In this document: positions 1-13,063 of the stretch, piece after piece | Numbering within the stretch: the first letter of the stretch is position 1 | Layout: each line of letters starts with the position of its first letter | Program-made: the position numbers and the translations under genes | NCBI RefSeq assembly: GCF_964355755.1 | Contig: NC_092675.1 | Coordinates: 17,373,312 to 17,437,311 of the forward strand | DNA length: 64,000 nucleotides | Direction of reading: 5' to 3' | From: Antedon mediterranea | Taxonomy: Eukaryota > Echinodermata > Crinoidea > Comatulida > Antedonidae | Notes under the pieces: generated by a model | The model's database searches: none | Told to the model about the DNA's origin: nothing | The model's input: the letters and a program-made list of their open reading frames with translations, nothing else

Positions 1-760
1 ATGGCGCGAGATATGAATGAAATGTTTTGAATTGAATGCTTTGAATTGAATGTTTTGAATGAAATGTTTTGAATGAAATGTTTTGAATTGAATGTTTTGA
101 ATTGAATGTTTTGAATGAAATGTTTTGAACGAAATGTTTTGAATGAAATGTTTTGAATGAAATGTTTTGAATGAAATGTTTTGAATGAAATGTTTTGAAT
201 GAAATGTTTGAATTGAATTGAAAAGTCAAACTATTGGCGGCGTATGTCATTCCCGCTCGCGATTTTGTTTTAACCTCTTAGGCCTAAGCCTGGGTACCCT
301 CATCTCCTTTCCACGCTGTCATCAATATGGATCCTTTACAGAGAATCCTAACAGACCTGAAACATTGGAATACATATTTCCGAACCCAGGTCTGTTAGGA
401 TTCTCTGTAAAGGCAGCGTGGAAAGGAGATGAGGGTACCCACGCTTAGGCCTAAGAGGTTGAGAAAAAAATCGCGAGCGGGAATGACATACGCCACCAAT
501 AGTTTGACTTTTCAATTCAATTCAAACATTTCATTCAAAACATTTCATTTAAAACATTTAATTCAAAACATTTCATTCAAAACATTTCATTCAAAACATT
601 GCATTCAAAACAATTTATTCAAAACATTTCATTCAAAACATTTCATTCAAAACATTTCATTCAAAACATTCAATTCAAAGCATTCAATTCAAAACATTTC
701 ATTCATATATTGCACCATTCAATTCATATCGATGCATTTCATTCACATATCGCGTCATAA
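1..760. mobile_element. Foldback (long inverted-repeat) element, left end cut by window
   Basis: Two arms of about 360 bases are near-perfect reverse complements around a loop at roughly 360-386. The inner part of each arm is unique sequence (334-359 pairs with 387-411, and the stretch around 230-300 pairs with 420-500). The outer part of each arm is a tandem array with a 14-base period, units like ATGTTTTGAATGAA on the left and the complement on the right. The right arm ends near 760 with a match to the first bases of the window, so little of the left arm is missing. Sea-urchin TU and fly FB foldback transposons have this plan. No transposase is visible, so it would be non-autonomous. Peptides read across the arrays are artefacts. 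Confidence 0.75.
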
Positions 761-1390
761 AATTCATATCATTGAAATGTTGCGTAAACGGCGTTCCATA
801 CTTAACATGTTATAGGCCTATATATATAAATGGCTATATAAACAAGAAATATTTCTTACAAAAAACGCCGCGTAACTTTTTGACTGGGCAGTTGTAAGAA
901 CAGTCTTCATTAATCTAATATAATAGGTCGGCCAATCAAAACGCAAGTGAACAATTGGGACTTTACTTGTGATTTATGTCATTGGCCTGTCAGCACAGTC
1001 GTTTCTTTCTAGAATTAAACGCACAAACTTGTATTGGGAATAATGTATGTGGTTATTACTATCGCATTTAGGTATTGATAATAATAATAATATGGCTTTT
1101 GAATATATAATTACTGTCTGTAGAATAACATTTATACATTTTCGGTTCGCGATCAAAAGTTATATGAATGGATTTGTAATAGGTATTTATAATAATAGTA
1201 TATGGGTTGTATTATTGCTAAGCTATCACCAAATCGCGTTATAACATTATTTCTCAGGGTTTTGTGCACCATTGATCAATACCAAACGCGTATCGGTATT
1301 ATAGTTTTTAATGAATCATTACATTAATAAAAATACCCAATTAAATCAATCGCGTCAGTCCAATTCCGACTTATGTTTCGATCACATAAT

Positions 1391-1547
1391 TGTTCTGTGT
1401 CTACACTGTCCCAACTAGTTTAACAAAAAAAGTGTGATCTGCCCAAATATGGTAGTGATATGCCCGAATATCGTAGTGATATGACATCGTCATGTCTATA
1501 TAATATGGGCACGTCATATTTAGTTTGATAGTATAGACAAAGCTTAA
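1391..1547. mobile_element. MITE-like element, family A copy 1
   Basis: About 155 bases. It shares its body (ATATGGTAGTGATATGCCC type motifs and a central CATCATGT-like segment) and its right terminal inverted repeat with the copy at 5038-5183. The left end is diverged. No coding capacity. Confidence 0.6.
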
Positions 1548-1569
1548 GGATTATATTTAAAAAATGTTT

Positions 1570-1930
1570 TCTTACATTTTGAACGGAAGTATTTATTTGT
1601 TTATAAGCCCAATTTTCCAGTCTTAATTTTACATTTTGAAAAAAAGTATTTATTTGTTTATAAGCCAAATTTTCCAGTCCTAATTTTACATTTTGAAAAA
1701 AAGTATTTTATTTGTTGATAAAGCCCAATTGTGCAGTCTTATTTTACATTTTGAACGAAAGTATTTATTTGTTGATAAGCCCAATTTTGCATTCTTATTT
1801 TACATTTTAAATGAAAGTATTTATTTGTTGATAAGCCGAATTTTCCAGTTTAATAATAATGACCCCTTCCACAGTGCTTATACCATATACATTTTACATG
1901 ATATTGACCGTGGGTTCTTTACGCCTCTGA
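1570..1930. repeat. About 60-bp tandem repeat with unique tail
   Basis: At least four to five diverged copies of a unit of about 60 bases containing GTATTTATTTGTTGATAAGC and ending in TTTTACATTTTGAA. The array runs into a tail with CTTCCACAGTGC and ATGATATTGACCG. The array and the tail recur together at 2395-2555, so this is a dispersed repeat with internal tandem units rather than a plain local satellite. Peptides from it are not genes. Confidence 0.7.
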
Positions 1931-2394
1931 TGCATTTGTTTTTATTGTACCTTTTTAATAAATTATTATATGTTTAGGCCTAATCACACCCAATTTAATG
2001 AAACGGTCAGATTCCGATTTCAATTGAACGAAAGTAGTACTGTATTTATTATTCATTGATAAGCCAAGGGTCCCATGGCGTTAGCTGATATCTTGAGCAT
2101 TTGACTCTTGTGTGAACCTGTAACACAAATCATTCTTCAAAATCTAAAGAAAGAACCTCACACGTCTTTTTTGTGAGTGATACACTATGGATATGCCCAC
2201 GGAAATAATATGTGGACATTGCAAATAATCATAGGCCTACAGTAACAAACATAGAATGGCTAATAAGCATAACATTCAGACTTGCTTGTTTTCTAGTGGA
2301 TTTTTATTTACTTTAGCATGTAGAATAAAACTAGTAACAGTGGCTATATTAATAATTATACTGATTATCCTTGATGTTATCGCGTCTAATAATA

Positions 2395-2555
2395 AAATAT
2401 TTTGTTGTTGATAAGCCCAATTTTTCAGCCTTGATTTTACATTTTGAACGAAAGTATTTATTTGTTGATAAGCCCAATTTTGCAGTCTTAATAATGACCC
2501 TTCCACAGTGCATTTTACATGATATTGACCGAGGGTTTTTACGCCTCTATAGCCA
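2395..2555. repeat. Second copy of the 60-bp repeat and tail
   Basis: Two units of the same sequence as 1570-1860, followed by the same tail (CTTCCACAGTGC, ATGATATTGACCG, TTTTACGCCTCT). The shared tail shows the two loci are copies of one longer element. Confidence 0.65.
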
Positions 2556-2559
2556 CTGA

Positions 2560-5037
2560 TCAATACCATAATTAATGTACTTTTTTAAATGAATATTGAA
2601 ATGTTTCAACATACCCAATTCAAAAAAACGGTCCGTTTTCGAGTTCAATCTTTTGATTAGAGAGGTTGGAGTTTCATTTTGAATTATAACATTGGCCTAG
2701 ATTGACAGTCATAAAAAAGAAAGTCATTGTAAATACTTCCCTTTATGTTGACAGAGCCAAAATAAAGTTTTGACCATTATCGAATGATTATTTGAATGTG
2801 ACTTATTATAATACCGGCCTGGTTGACAGCAAAAACGAAGTTATTATTTATTAAACAAGATTTTACAGATTTCCGTCTACATCTCAATAATACTGTATTA
2901 TCAGCAAAGGCTTTCATATAGACTCTCTTCTCCCAGACGTTTTTTGGGTCCAGCAGCTACCTATAAATTATAGTCGAGTTTCCAAATTCACAAAACTGTC
3001 AGCCTTAGATACTAAAGCTACCGCTATGAAACAGCTTATTAATGAATGTGTCCTCCTGGGACATAGCTGGCTAGAGCCGCGGCGCGAAAAATCTCATTAC
3101 GTTTAGACATCATAACTTATTTAATCAATCATATGTAATCATATGGGATTTCGTTTTTACTGGCAATAACGTCAATGCCAGAAACATCTGCTGTTGAACT
3201 TGAAACAGTTAACGTATTTTCCAAATATGACACTCACATTATTTCACACGGTTATTAATTCAAAATTCATTTAGCGTCCGGTTTGCGAATAGTTATTTCC
3301 TTCAGTAAGATTTCTCTTTGGTAGTTAGCCAACGTTAAGTCAACTCTTATTATCATTTTTCTTTTATGCCCAAAAAAACAATATGAGTAAAGCGCCACCA
3401 AGTTAGTTAGAAATTAAACAAAATTGCAGTAGGCCTACGATATATTATTTTATTAATGGGCCTTAATTTCCTGAATGAATATAGAATGAGATTCAAATAT
3501 ACCAGTTAGCACGATCGCCATAAAAGCCTGTTATCTTCTATAGTAATTTAAGAGTAAATGTTCATTTAAAATTGTAACCAATAGTTGCATAGATGTGTTT
3601 TAATAACAATTAAGTTAGTTAATAAAACTATATAGGTATAAAATTATATCCAAGTTATATCAGTAATTATCCGGTTGTAATATATTAATCAATTTTCATG
3701 CATTGGAGATTATATTAGGCCCACGTCCTCTTACACAAGAAAAACATATTTTAGTATATTGAATTACGGTTTGTTTTTTATTTGAAATTACTGTAATTGA
3801 AAGATTAAAGGGGAAAAAACACTATATAGTGTACAATATATTTAATAATAGGTCATATTCGATGTATGATTTAAAACAATTTATTTCGGTAATTATTTTT
3901 CATATTTCAAACAATACGAACTTGGTTACTTGATTTAGTGTCAGTCGATCATAAACAGCAGTACGGTATGAGAGAACGTATATAGTCTTCAGTCGACATA
4001 ATAAAGTTATATTTTTGTCGCAGCGTAGAGTTGAATTATGCAAAAAATTTGCTCAAAAATTCTTCAATGAAACTGCGTAAAAGTAAAACTTTTGAAATAC
4101 CCTTTATGACAACTGAACGTTTAAAAAAAATAGCCCTATTTTGAAATGATGAAATTGATCGAGTAGGCCTAATATTGACATCTTAGAAATCTGTGTAATT
4201 ATTTTTAAAACATTTGAGTTGTAGCGTTTGCTCTTTTTTTTTATTGTGTCTGTTTTTTTATATTCATATGTCCAATTTGCCTATTAACTAAATCATTGTT
4301 GTACAAATACTGCTGCAGTGTATATTTTTTTGCATAATTGAATGAATAAAGATACCGAATATATATTGCTAAGTACTGCCGGTCCGAATCGTTGACCGTT
4401 AGTTCAATTTCAAGACCATATCGGTATTCAAACTTTGACGCGTGTCAATTAAGTGTAATCGTTCCAAATAATTTCCGAAGAAAATTCTATCGCTGTGAAT
4501 CTACACTATCGGTCGGAACTGTTTGGAATTAAACAATTATGAATAATGTGAGCAAATGGATCACGTTTCCTTTTCCAAGATTAGGTTAAGTGGAATAAAT
4601 ACATTAGTATTACATTAAAAATGTATTGCCCTAAAAACATTAAAGATGAATAAAACAAACTGAATAGGTCATTTTGTAGTTTTACTATAGCCACTTTTTT
4701 GAACATGAACAATCAACAAAATAATAATTTCGTTTTAATATATAAACAAGACAAAACAGATGAATTTAACCACAGACTTGACTTGACCATACAATTGGTT
4801 CTTTACTATTGTTTTGATTCAATTGTTGATCAAAGTAAACAAAAAAACAAATATCATCAACATGCAATTTCAGAGAAAAATTATATATCTTTAAAAAATA
4901 ATTAGGGTGTTTAAAGGAATCATCATTAAGTTCCCAATTTGATGATTCTTATTTTATAATTCTAAAATATTTTGTAGTCTATTTCTGAAAATAGTCTTGA
5001 TTGGAAGCCTAAAAGGTTGATTAAATTGGGGACAAAC
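2560..5037. other. AT-rich stretch, no feature recognised
   Basis: I see no open frame with protein-like composition, no RNA gene and no clear repeat other than scattered TAGGCCTA-type octamers (about 3430 and 4165). The 68-codon frame at 4699-4905 is AT-rich and resembles nothing known to me. Confidence 0.5.
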
Positions 5038-5183
5038 TTAAGCTCTGTCTACACTATCAAACTAGTCGGACTTTAAAAGTATGGTGGTGATATGCCCAAA
5101 TATGGTAGTGATATTTCATCATCATGTTAATAGGCACATCACATTTTTGTCACATAAAGTTTGGTAGTGTAGACAGAGCTTAA
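5038..5183. mobile_element. MITE-like element, family A copy 2 (best preserved)
   Basis: 146 bases with terminal inverted repeats of about 24 bases: TTAAGCTCTGTCTACACT at the left and its near-complement AGTGTAGACAGAGCTTAA at the right. The outermost TTAA could be a target duplication (as for piggyBac-type elements) or part of the terminal repeat; two copies are too few to decide. No coding capacity. Related copies lie at 1391-1547 and 35765-35893. Confidence 0.75.
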
Positions 5184-7164
5184 CACGGAATACATGAATG
5201 TAGAACAAAAGTGTATTTATGATAGGAAGGTCAGAAAGAAATCTGTCTCTCTGTGAAAGTAAGTATGTTTTAGGTGGAACAAACAATAAATAGGAAACAT
5301 TTTTAAATGAAAATCAAATTGAATTTACCTTGAAGATTAGAAATTGAGAACTACGGGTACTCATTTTGTTCCTTCGACGTCATAGCTGACAACTACAGGC
5401 GAAACTTAAGGTGGTGGTGGTGGTGGTCAAATCATGTTTTAGCTATTCCAAGATGCTGTGTTTAATAATTTAATGAATAAGTTAAAAGGAATCGGATTGA
5501 ACTACAAGATGTAGGTATAGCCTACCGGTCCTCTAAATATTTATTTTATCAATATCTTTATTGATTAAACACACCATAGTCAAACATTTTAGCAGATAAA
5601 TTAATTTGATATGGTAACAACATAAAACCTTATCCAGAGAAACTGTCTCTAGAGAACTAAGCTCATGAGAATACTGTCATGGGGAACTATTTTCTGTGAG
5701 AGAGAGGTACTACAGGTGCAAAACCACTGGTTTCCGTTGACCATGTGAACGTGCGTGACATCCACCAGACCCACACTGAATTGAACTGGTGTTGAGAACA
5801 TCACCCGTCCTCATAGACCGGATCAATTCTATTTTTATCATTTTTTTTAAATTTTTCTGTAACAAGTGTTGAATCATTACAATCAATTAAACTTTCAATT
5901 TTCTTGTACAGTACATCCTTAATTTAACACTCAAAGATGACATATCAAGACTTCATGCTTGTTTTTTTATTGTTATTGTCTCCTAATTTTATGTTTCTTT
6001 TTAGGGGTATATAATGCTTATTAAAATCGTTTATTTTGCAGAGTAGGCCTATTTAAGTATTTAACTTTTTACAAATAAAGGTTAGGCCTAAACATAGGCT
6101 TATTGATGATCTCGATATTTCTGTGAACCTCCTTTTTAAAATAAGATCAAGTTTCTTAGTTGTTATCTTAATATAGGCCTGTTGTGGCTTTAAAGAAATA
6201 CATAAAGTAATAAGAAAGAGTTCAAATCTAGTTTAATTTGCAGCAATTTCAATAAGTTTTTAACATTAATATATCTTTGTGTCGTTCAACAAAGAACACC
6301 ATTAATTGAATGAAAAGCTCAAAAGGTGAGTGGTTAACACATTTCTAATCAAATCATGATTAGGGATCATTCAAAGGTGACAAAAGAATAAATGTCATAA
6401 ATTAAAGGTGGATGGCTAAATGACACCACAGTAGGAAATGAACAATTGAAGCGTCCGTTAATACAAAAGTCCAGGTCAATGATATGCATTGTCGCAGATC
6501 TGAGATTCTAAATTAAACAAGTAGACGAAGAAATAAAAGCACACATTGGAAACAAAAGCTTAATGGGGTGGGGCAGTGGACAGGAATGAACTACAACATA
6601 AGCTAAAATCGACAAGTGACCTTTTACAATCATGATAATGGAGAGTGGGTTACCAAGCAAATTAACAGTTTTTTAATAAGAAAATTGACAAAATAAATAT
6701 TTGTATTTGCCTTCATTTTAATGTAGGTCGGCGCCACTATATTATATTGTGTTAAATTTACTAATTTATATTATAATAAAAATACATAGCGTATACATAA
6801 TTAATTAATTTGGCGAACGTGTGTTGTGACCATGGTGTTATTACAACCAATGTTGTGACTCATGATGTAGTACCTCAACTTTATTAGATCATTGAGTTTA
6901 CATAATATTGTTAATGAATCTCTCAATATAGACTGAGCGAGCGGGATGTGATGAGATGTTGATAAAAATAGACTGCTTTATAAGGAGATACGACGTATCA
7001 TCTACATACTCAGTCGTGTTCTTAAGCGCATGGCTTACACTTCCGCTTCTTTATTTTTGAAATTAAATTTATTTAAAGTAAAAAACACGTTTATGAACGA
7101 CCTCATTATTGAAACAAATAAGCCTATTTGTTATACCTGTATTTATATATATATGTATTTATCA
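5184..7164. other. AT-rich stretch, no gene recognised
   Basis: Contains a short GGT run (5409-5426) and several TAGGCCTA-type octamers (about 6043, 6084, 6174). I see no coding or RNA features. Confidence 0.5.
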
Positions 7165-7210
7165 TAAATCCAAAGGCAAATTACTGAAAAAAAATGACAA
7201 TGCTGTCGAT

Positions 7211-7250
<40 letters not shown>
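7165..7250. repeat. Repeat family C fragment ending in a TA run
   Basis: 7165-7206 carries CCAAAGGCAAATTACTGAAA followed by AATGACAATGCTGT, which recurs at 13064-13105 and, as a palindrome, at 42483-42582. It is followed by TA dinucleotides at 7214-7250. Each copy in the window is joined to or close to a TA run. Confidence 0.6.
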
Positions 7251-7254
<4 letters not shown>

Positions 7255-8030
7255 GTATATTATTATATATAGTATATATTTTACAGTACAGTATATATAT
7301 ATATTTATATTTTCTTTACATGCTTTTTTATTTCATTATCGGCTATGTTGCGTCGTTTGCACATGTATCTTTTTTATATACTTTATTAATTTCATAGGCC
7401 TAAATGATCTTTAAACATAGCACTATATAATATTGTAATTCAGACGAGGAAGGAAGATGGCTTCAATAAATTGACATTTTTCCAGTAAACCCGGATACCT
7501 CTGGGTGGTGAACCAAGATCATATATCAGGAAATTCCCCGGAGGATCGAATGTGCGGGTGTGACGAGATAAGTCGGAACGGATTGTGAAAAAACTATATA
7601 TAGGCTGCTGGAATGTAAAGTAAAAATAAATTATTGTTTATTATAATTATTTATTATTTGGTGGTTCCGGAAAATAGCTAGGCCTATACTGTATTATATT
7701 TTCTTACCATTCGCATTTACTGTAAATAAAATTTATTTAGTTTTTTTAATTTTTTATGAAACTGAAAATATCTATAGCTTAGAAACTGACAAGGCTACAG
7801 GTATATTATAGAAATGGGCTTATGCCGTCATTACAATGATTGACCGTTTGCTTCTCTACAAAAATAAATTATCGTTGTTTTTAGGACGATTTTAATTACC
7901 AGTAGAGCATGGTTACATAACTATGGATGTAGGAACCATTCCCTACACAAAATGTAGGCTTTCCTTATTCAAAGTGAGTGAATGCCTAACTTTTCTGCTG
8001 CAAGTTATTAGAGAGGAACATGTGGACAAT

Positions 8031-8131
<101 letters not shown>

Positions 8132-8211
8132 TATTTGTAGTAAATATCAGGAAAGAAATAGGTGCTGCATAGGCAGGATCATGTATAAAATAAAACAAAT
8201 TAAAGTTCTTG

Positions 8212-8745
8212 TTTCTGCCTCAAAATAAAATATTTATTGTACTACAGTAGTACTTTCCACCATAGGTCATCATCAGGTAATTGGTAAAAGACGAGAGAAA
8301 GGGTAGCCTACACTAGAAAACAAAGGAGTCTATTATGGGCGTAAATGAACAAGGAAATAACAAATTGACAAAAGCATTGACAAACAAAAGATATTACATA
8401 ATAATAACTCATGTCAATCAGAGACAAGATAGTAATCAATTCCTAAATGATTTAAATGATACATTAAGTCCATTGGGTTTGAGAGTTCCAAGTTAAAAAC
8501 GTATACGGTCTTAATAGTCTACACGGTCACGTTTTTCGGAGAGGAGTTGCATTGTTTTATGCCAGTAACCTTGGTTTTATCATGAAAATGTTCTGCCACA
8601 GAACCGGGTGTATTAAGATGAATGGAACGTAAATGTTCTCATCCGAACGTGACCGTAGACGTCAGAAGAACGTATAATTTTTCAACTTGGAACTGTGAAA
8701 CCCAATAAATCATTCAGGAATTGAGTACTATCTTGTCTCTGATTG
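8212..8745. mobile_element. Inverted-repeat element, possibly with a retroelement 3' end
   Basis: 8415-8520 and 8640-8745 are inverted copies of about 105 bases with several mismatches. The ends are CAATCAGAGACAAGATAGTA at the left and its complement at the right. The roughly 120-base centre has no coding. On the minus strand, 8300-8212 reads a CTGATGATGACCTATGGTGG motif and then AATAAATATTTTATTTTG, which resembles the 3' tail of a Penelope-like or other retroelement. That reading is a guess. Confidence 0.5.
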
Positions 8746-8749
8746 TAGT

Positions 8750-8990
8750 CTAGGCTTAGTATAGTAATTGTACTCACTGTACAACATGACCCTCTTAGAG
8801 TTAGCCTACTACTACTAGCCTAGGGCCTACTAGTAGTACTAGTACTGGCATATCTGTCTAGTACTAATTACTACTAGGCTGCGCCTACTAGCTACTAGCC
8901 TGGTAGCCAACTAGGCTAGGCGTACTCGACTCGTCTACAAACATTGAGTAGGCCTGCGCTGCCTCCTACGTACTAACTAGTGTCGTAGGA
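8750..8990. repeat. CTAG/CTAC-rich low-complexity patch
   Basis: Dense CTACTAG, ACTAGTAC and TAGGC words, several of them self-complementary, from about 8790 to 8930. It lies upstream of the tRNA-Lys gene. It is not a perfect tandem repeat, and no function can be read from it. Confidence 0.5.
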
Positions 8991-9121
8991 CATTATATTT
9001 TTATAGGCCTAACTCAGAGAAAACATTTTTAAACATCGGCGCGTTTCTTTTGGCGCTATATAGTCGTAAATAATGAACTGCAACAATGGTATCGAATACA
9101 TTTCCAATCTACACCACGCGA

Positions 9122-9194
9122 GCCCGGTTAGCTCAGTCGGTAGAGCATCAGACTTTTAATCTGAGGGTCAAGGGTTCAAGTCCCTTATCGGGCG
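9122..9194 (+). tRNA. tRNA-Lys-UUU: tRNA-Lys (anticodon UUU)
   Basis: 73 bases fold as a complete cloverleaf: acceptor GCCCGGT pairs with ATCGGGC (one G-U), the D arm has AGCTCAGTCGGTAGAGC (A box), the anticodon stem CAGAC/GTCTG-type encloses CTTTTAA with anticodon TTT, and the T arm has GGGTTCAAGTCCC (B box). G is the discriminator. The body matches animal tRNA-Lys. A T6 run follows seven bases after the gene. No CCA is encoded, as expected in eukaryotes. It is not embedded in any repeat seen here, unlike the tRNA-like units at 18 and 41-42 kb, so it is likely functional. Confidence 0.95.
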
Positions 9195-9200
9195 AGTTAA

Positions 9201-9206
9201 TTTTTT
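9201..9206 (+). terminator. RNA polymerase III terminator of tRNA-Lys
   Basis: Run of six T residues seven bases downstream of the tRNA-Lys end, the usual Pol III stop signal. Confidence 0.85.
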
Positions 9207-12200
9207 GTTTTTCATTTTTTATTTTCATTTTTAAATATCGAAAAATACAAAATTATATATTTTTACCAAATTATACTAGCTAAAATGCATTTCTGATATT
9301 TTAAAAACATTTTCTTTTAAAATTCAAACACCACGAATGTGTGTGAACACGGTTCATACAGCAGGGTCTGAATGCATCATTACCGTAATACTACACTACT
9401 AGACTAAATACAGTATAGTATTAGTACGGTATACAAAAAACATTACCAGTTTTGTTAAATTGCATATTAAATCTGTCGTTGGAATAGTAATTATTAGTTA
9501 TATTTAATTCATGTCAGTTAATTTGTTTAAAAAATACTTATGTGTTATTTTCGGTGTTTTTTAAGCCCTCAAAAGTAACGTCGGTGATTCAGATAATTAA
9601 CCCATCATTTTTCAGTACCATACAGGAAAATCAGTTATTTTCCTAATCGAAAGTCTGCATAAAGTAAGTACTAAAACCTTAGTATTTCCTTAAGCTGTTA
9701 GGCCTAAAAGGTGACTTGCATTTGTGTGAACTGTCAAAAATCCCATCCGACGTCAATATATAAATCATTAAAATAAGTACCTTTAATAAGGTTTCCAGAA
9801 AAAATAAAAGAATTAAACAAGGAATCAATACAGCTATCAATACAGAGGCCTATTATTTGTATTGTACTAATGAAATAATAGACCTCCGCCTCACATGAAA
9901 GTCATGGATAAATTTCTGATGCCTGGAACACAGCCGAAAAATGAACTTTGTTTAGAGTAGTTAATTGAGGGTCAAAACTTGAAGGGTAAATGGCTAATGT
10001 ATGCACTGTAAATCATTAAATTATCATTATGATAAGATTTTATTCTCTATATTAATATTGACATACGTGTGTATCTGGTACGGTACGTGACAGTACGTAA
10101 CAATGCAGGCTGCGGTATACCTAACTGTATAGAGATTCAACAAGCCGTTTATACAACAAAAGAAAGGATTGACATTCTTCGTATTGTTTGAGTTTCGCCT
10201 CATTACCACTCGATTCTAACCGTATTGGCATTAAACACGATTAAACAGAATACCTTGATTTCCGTTTTCTCAATGACTGGGTTCTAGCTTTGATCTGCTG
10301 CATTTCAGGTACCGTGGGTACCACATAACGATCGACAAGGCTTAATTTCTGTTTGTAAAACGATAATTTTGTTTTTGCAAATCCTACTTTGTCTATTCAT
10401 AGACGGTACAGATGTTAGATATTTTTACAGATTTAATTTTTCTTATAGACTTATCATAATATATCCTTAGGCCTTTAATGAATTAATTGTTTAATAATGT
10501 ACTGGTAAATCTTTTGATAAAAAAATTATAGAGAACGTGTGGTCTACAGTATTCACACGTGACCCTTCCTTTATGTACCACCCTCCATGGTCCATTGATA
10601 TCTCAAATTATAGCCCTACCCTCCCTATCCCTTATCCTACCCATCTCCCCCACTCAAAAATAAACTCCGAAACCAATGGAACCAACCAGGAACCAAACTC
10701 TTATATAGAGTGATCACGTTAAACATGGAGGAAAGTTGATCGATGATATTGGGAAAGGGGTGAAACTGCGGCTATGAAGTAGTCCTCTGTGATCCCGTCT
10801 GTGATACAAACCCTCTGGATCAGCCTGTGATTTAACTTTAACTTGGCCTAGTCATGAGGCTTGTCTTCTCAGAACGCTTTGAGTTGAATGTGTGCTCTCA
10901 TTGTTCACGTAATAATAAATCCCTAGTTCAGAATTAGTAGTTATTTATAATGAAATATCAGCTCTTGGAAAATCCTGCAAGTAACGGAATGAGTCAGTTA
11001 TACCATACCATACCATAGGTGCCAACAGCTCTTGTACTGTATAAGTATATTGAAAATGAGTCACAATTCACTAATGTTGTGGAAATATTCCATCTTATGT
11101 GATGGAAATAATGCCATATTACCAAAATATGTGTAATGGGTTACTATTATGCCTAGTTGTTGCTTTGCGTGTTATTGGTGTACGTTGATCTTAATTGGCA
11201 CACTCAAAGTTATATATTATATTATGTTGTTTTAATTGTTGCTGAAATAGATAAATAAAACCCCTGTTGATCTATGAAGGACTAAGCAGTTTATTTAAGC
11301 TGAGATGTATACGAGTCGTTAATTTGGGTTTCGTCCAATCGAAATATCATGATTGCAGATACTGCGGTTTTTATGAAAATGAATTTATGATTTCAAATTT
11401 CCTCAGCACGTCTAGTTAGACATAATATTTTCAATTTTGTAAAAGTGACTAGGCCTATTCATTTCTATCTTTGAAAGAAAGTGAATGCTAATGTTTGATT
11501 AATTGACTGATTGATAAGCCTTTAATCTGTAAAACCCTCCGCAGATATTAATTTGCAAATGGCACGGGCATTTTCTGTACATGGCAGTTCAAAGTCAAGT
11601 TCGATAAAAAAAAAAATGTGTAATTGTCTAAAGTAATTTTAATTAACATGTTGCTAGTAATCACCAGTTCCCGACTTCCTTTTTAAACAAATAATAAAAT
11701 TGATTATTTACTAATGGAAGTCGGCAATATTTTAACACGTCAACAAGTAGACAAAAGAAAACTCATAAATAAAAATCCTAATATTTAGTTATCTCTCAAT
11801 TGATGGGTAATTACAGTAATTGAAATAGTGTCATGTACGGATGGGCTTCATTATTTATAGACAGATCCGATTTTAGGCCTATACATAAATGTACCAATTC
11901 GGTAGTAACCACAATTTTGCGGTGATTATGGTGTAGTGTCTGATCTCACCGCCAGGAGCCAGGGAGCTAAACAATAGTTTGAGATTAGGGAAATTGTTTG
12001 GTTATTTGATCAATATTGCTAATTAAACCATTTCCATGATCAAGTTTTGCTGTTGCTCAGCAGTTTTTCTTCTTCTTTATTGGCATAACAAATTCTATAC
12101 AGTATTAAATTATAGGAACATTCACTGTATACCCGTAATGTGATGCTATATTACAGAATTTGCCTATACATTACTAGACCATCGACAGAGTACCGGGTCG

Positions 12201-13063
12201 AATATTGCGATTTTATACGACATTTATTTTGTAATAGCGTATTAGAGAAATGGGACGTGAAAGAACGTGTCTTTTTAGGGACGTGATCTTAAATTCAAAC
12301 CAAAGATATTAGGAAATAAGGTTTGGTATACGGTCTATAAAAAAATAGGCCTATATCAATAATTAACTGGAGTATGATATGTTTCAATAAGTTGAGATTA
12401 GTTATTTAAAACACGATGAAATGATTAACACAACATACGATACTTAGTCACTTTAGGAACACAATTAAGAAAATATTTAAATATTTTTGTGCAGAGAAGA
12501 ATTACAAGTGCACTATTTTATGATGGTATAATCGTGAATTAAATATCCTCATCATCAAGGCTATTTGTCTATTTGTATTCAGTGAGTAATGATAACGACT
12601 ATTTATCGGATTTGTTTTTAATAATTATTTCATGACTTTGCAGTCTAATATCGACTATTTTTCTTTGGCCTAAAAAGGTGATTTTGACAGTGCGTAGGCA
12701 CGTGAATGAATGATAAACAAACAACAATACACAGGTACCTAGCTACACCGTACCTGTCAAAATCGTATGATTATCAAACAGGAAATACTATTGTTTTATT
12801 GCCTTCGTGAAATTAATAGAGATAATTTGCAAATAAAAGATATAACTATAAATGTTTGTGATTATTATTTACACACACAAAAAAATCATAATTATCACGT
12901 AATTGGCTAAATTCAGGCCCTATGGAACATAATAGGGAACTATACTGAATATACGGAACTACACTGAACATATGCCAAACTATACGGAACATTCTAGAAC
13001 ACAATTTATAATTTTGTTCCTTTTATTATTATTATTACAGTATAAATATTATTATTATTGTTA
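9207..13063. other. Intergenic, no gene recognised
   Basis: AT-rich. Contains scattered TAGGCCTA octamers (about 9700, 11451, 11875, 12346) and no open frame with protein-like composition. No repeat was recognised. Confidence 0.5.

Noticed and set aside
429-815. 128-codon frame rich in Phe, Lys and His
   Set aside because: It is the translation of the 14-base tandem repeat in the right arm of the foldback element.
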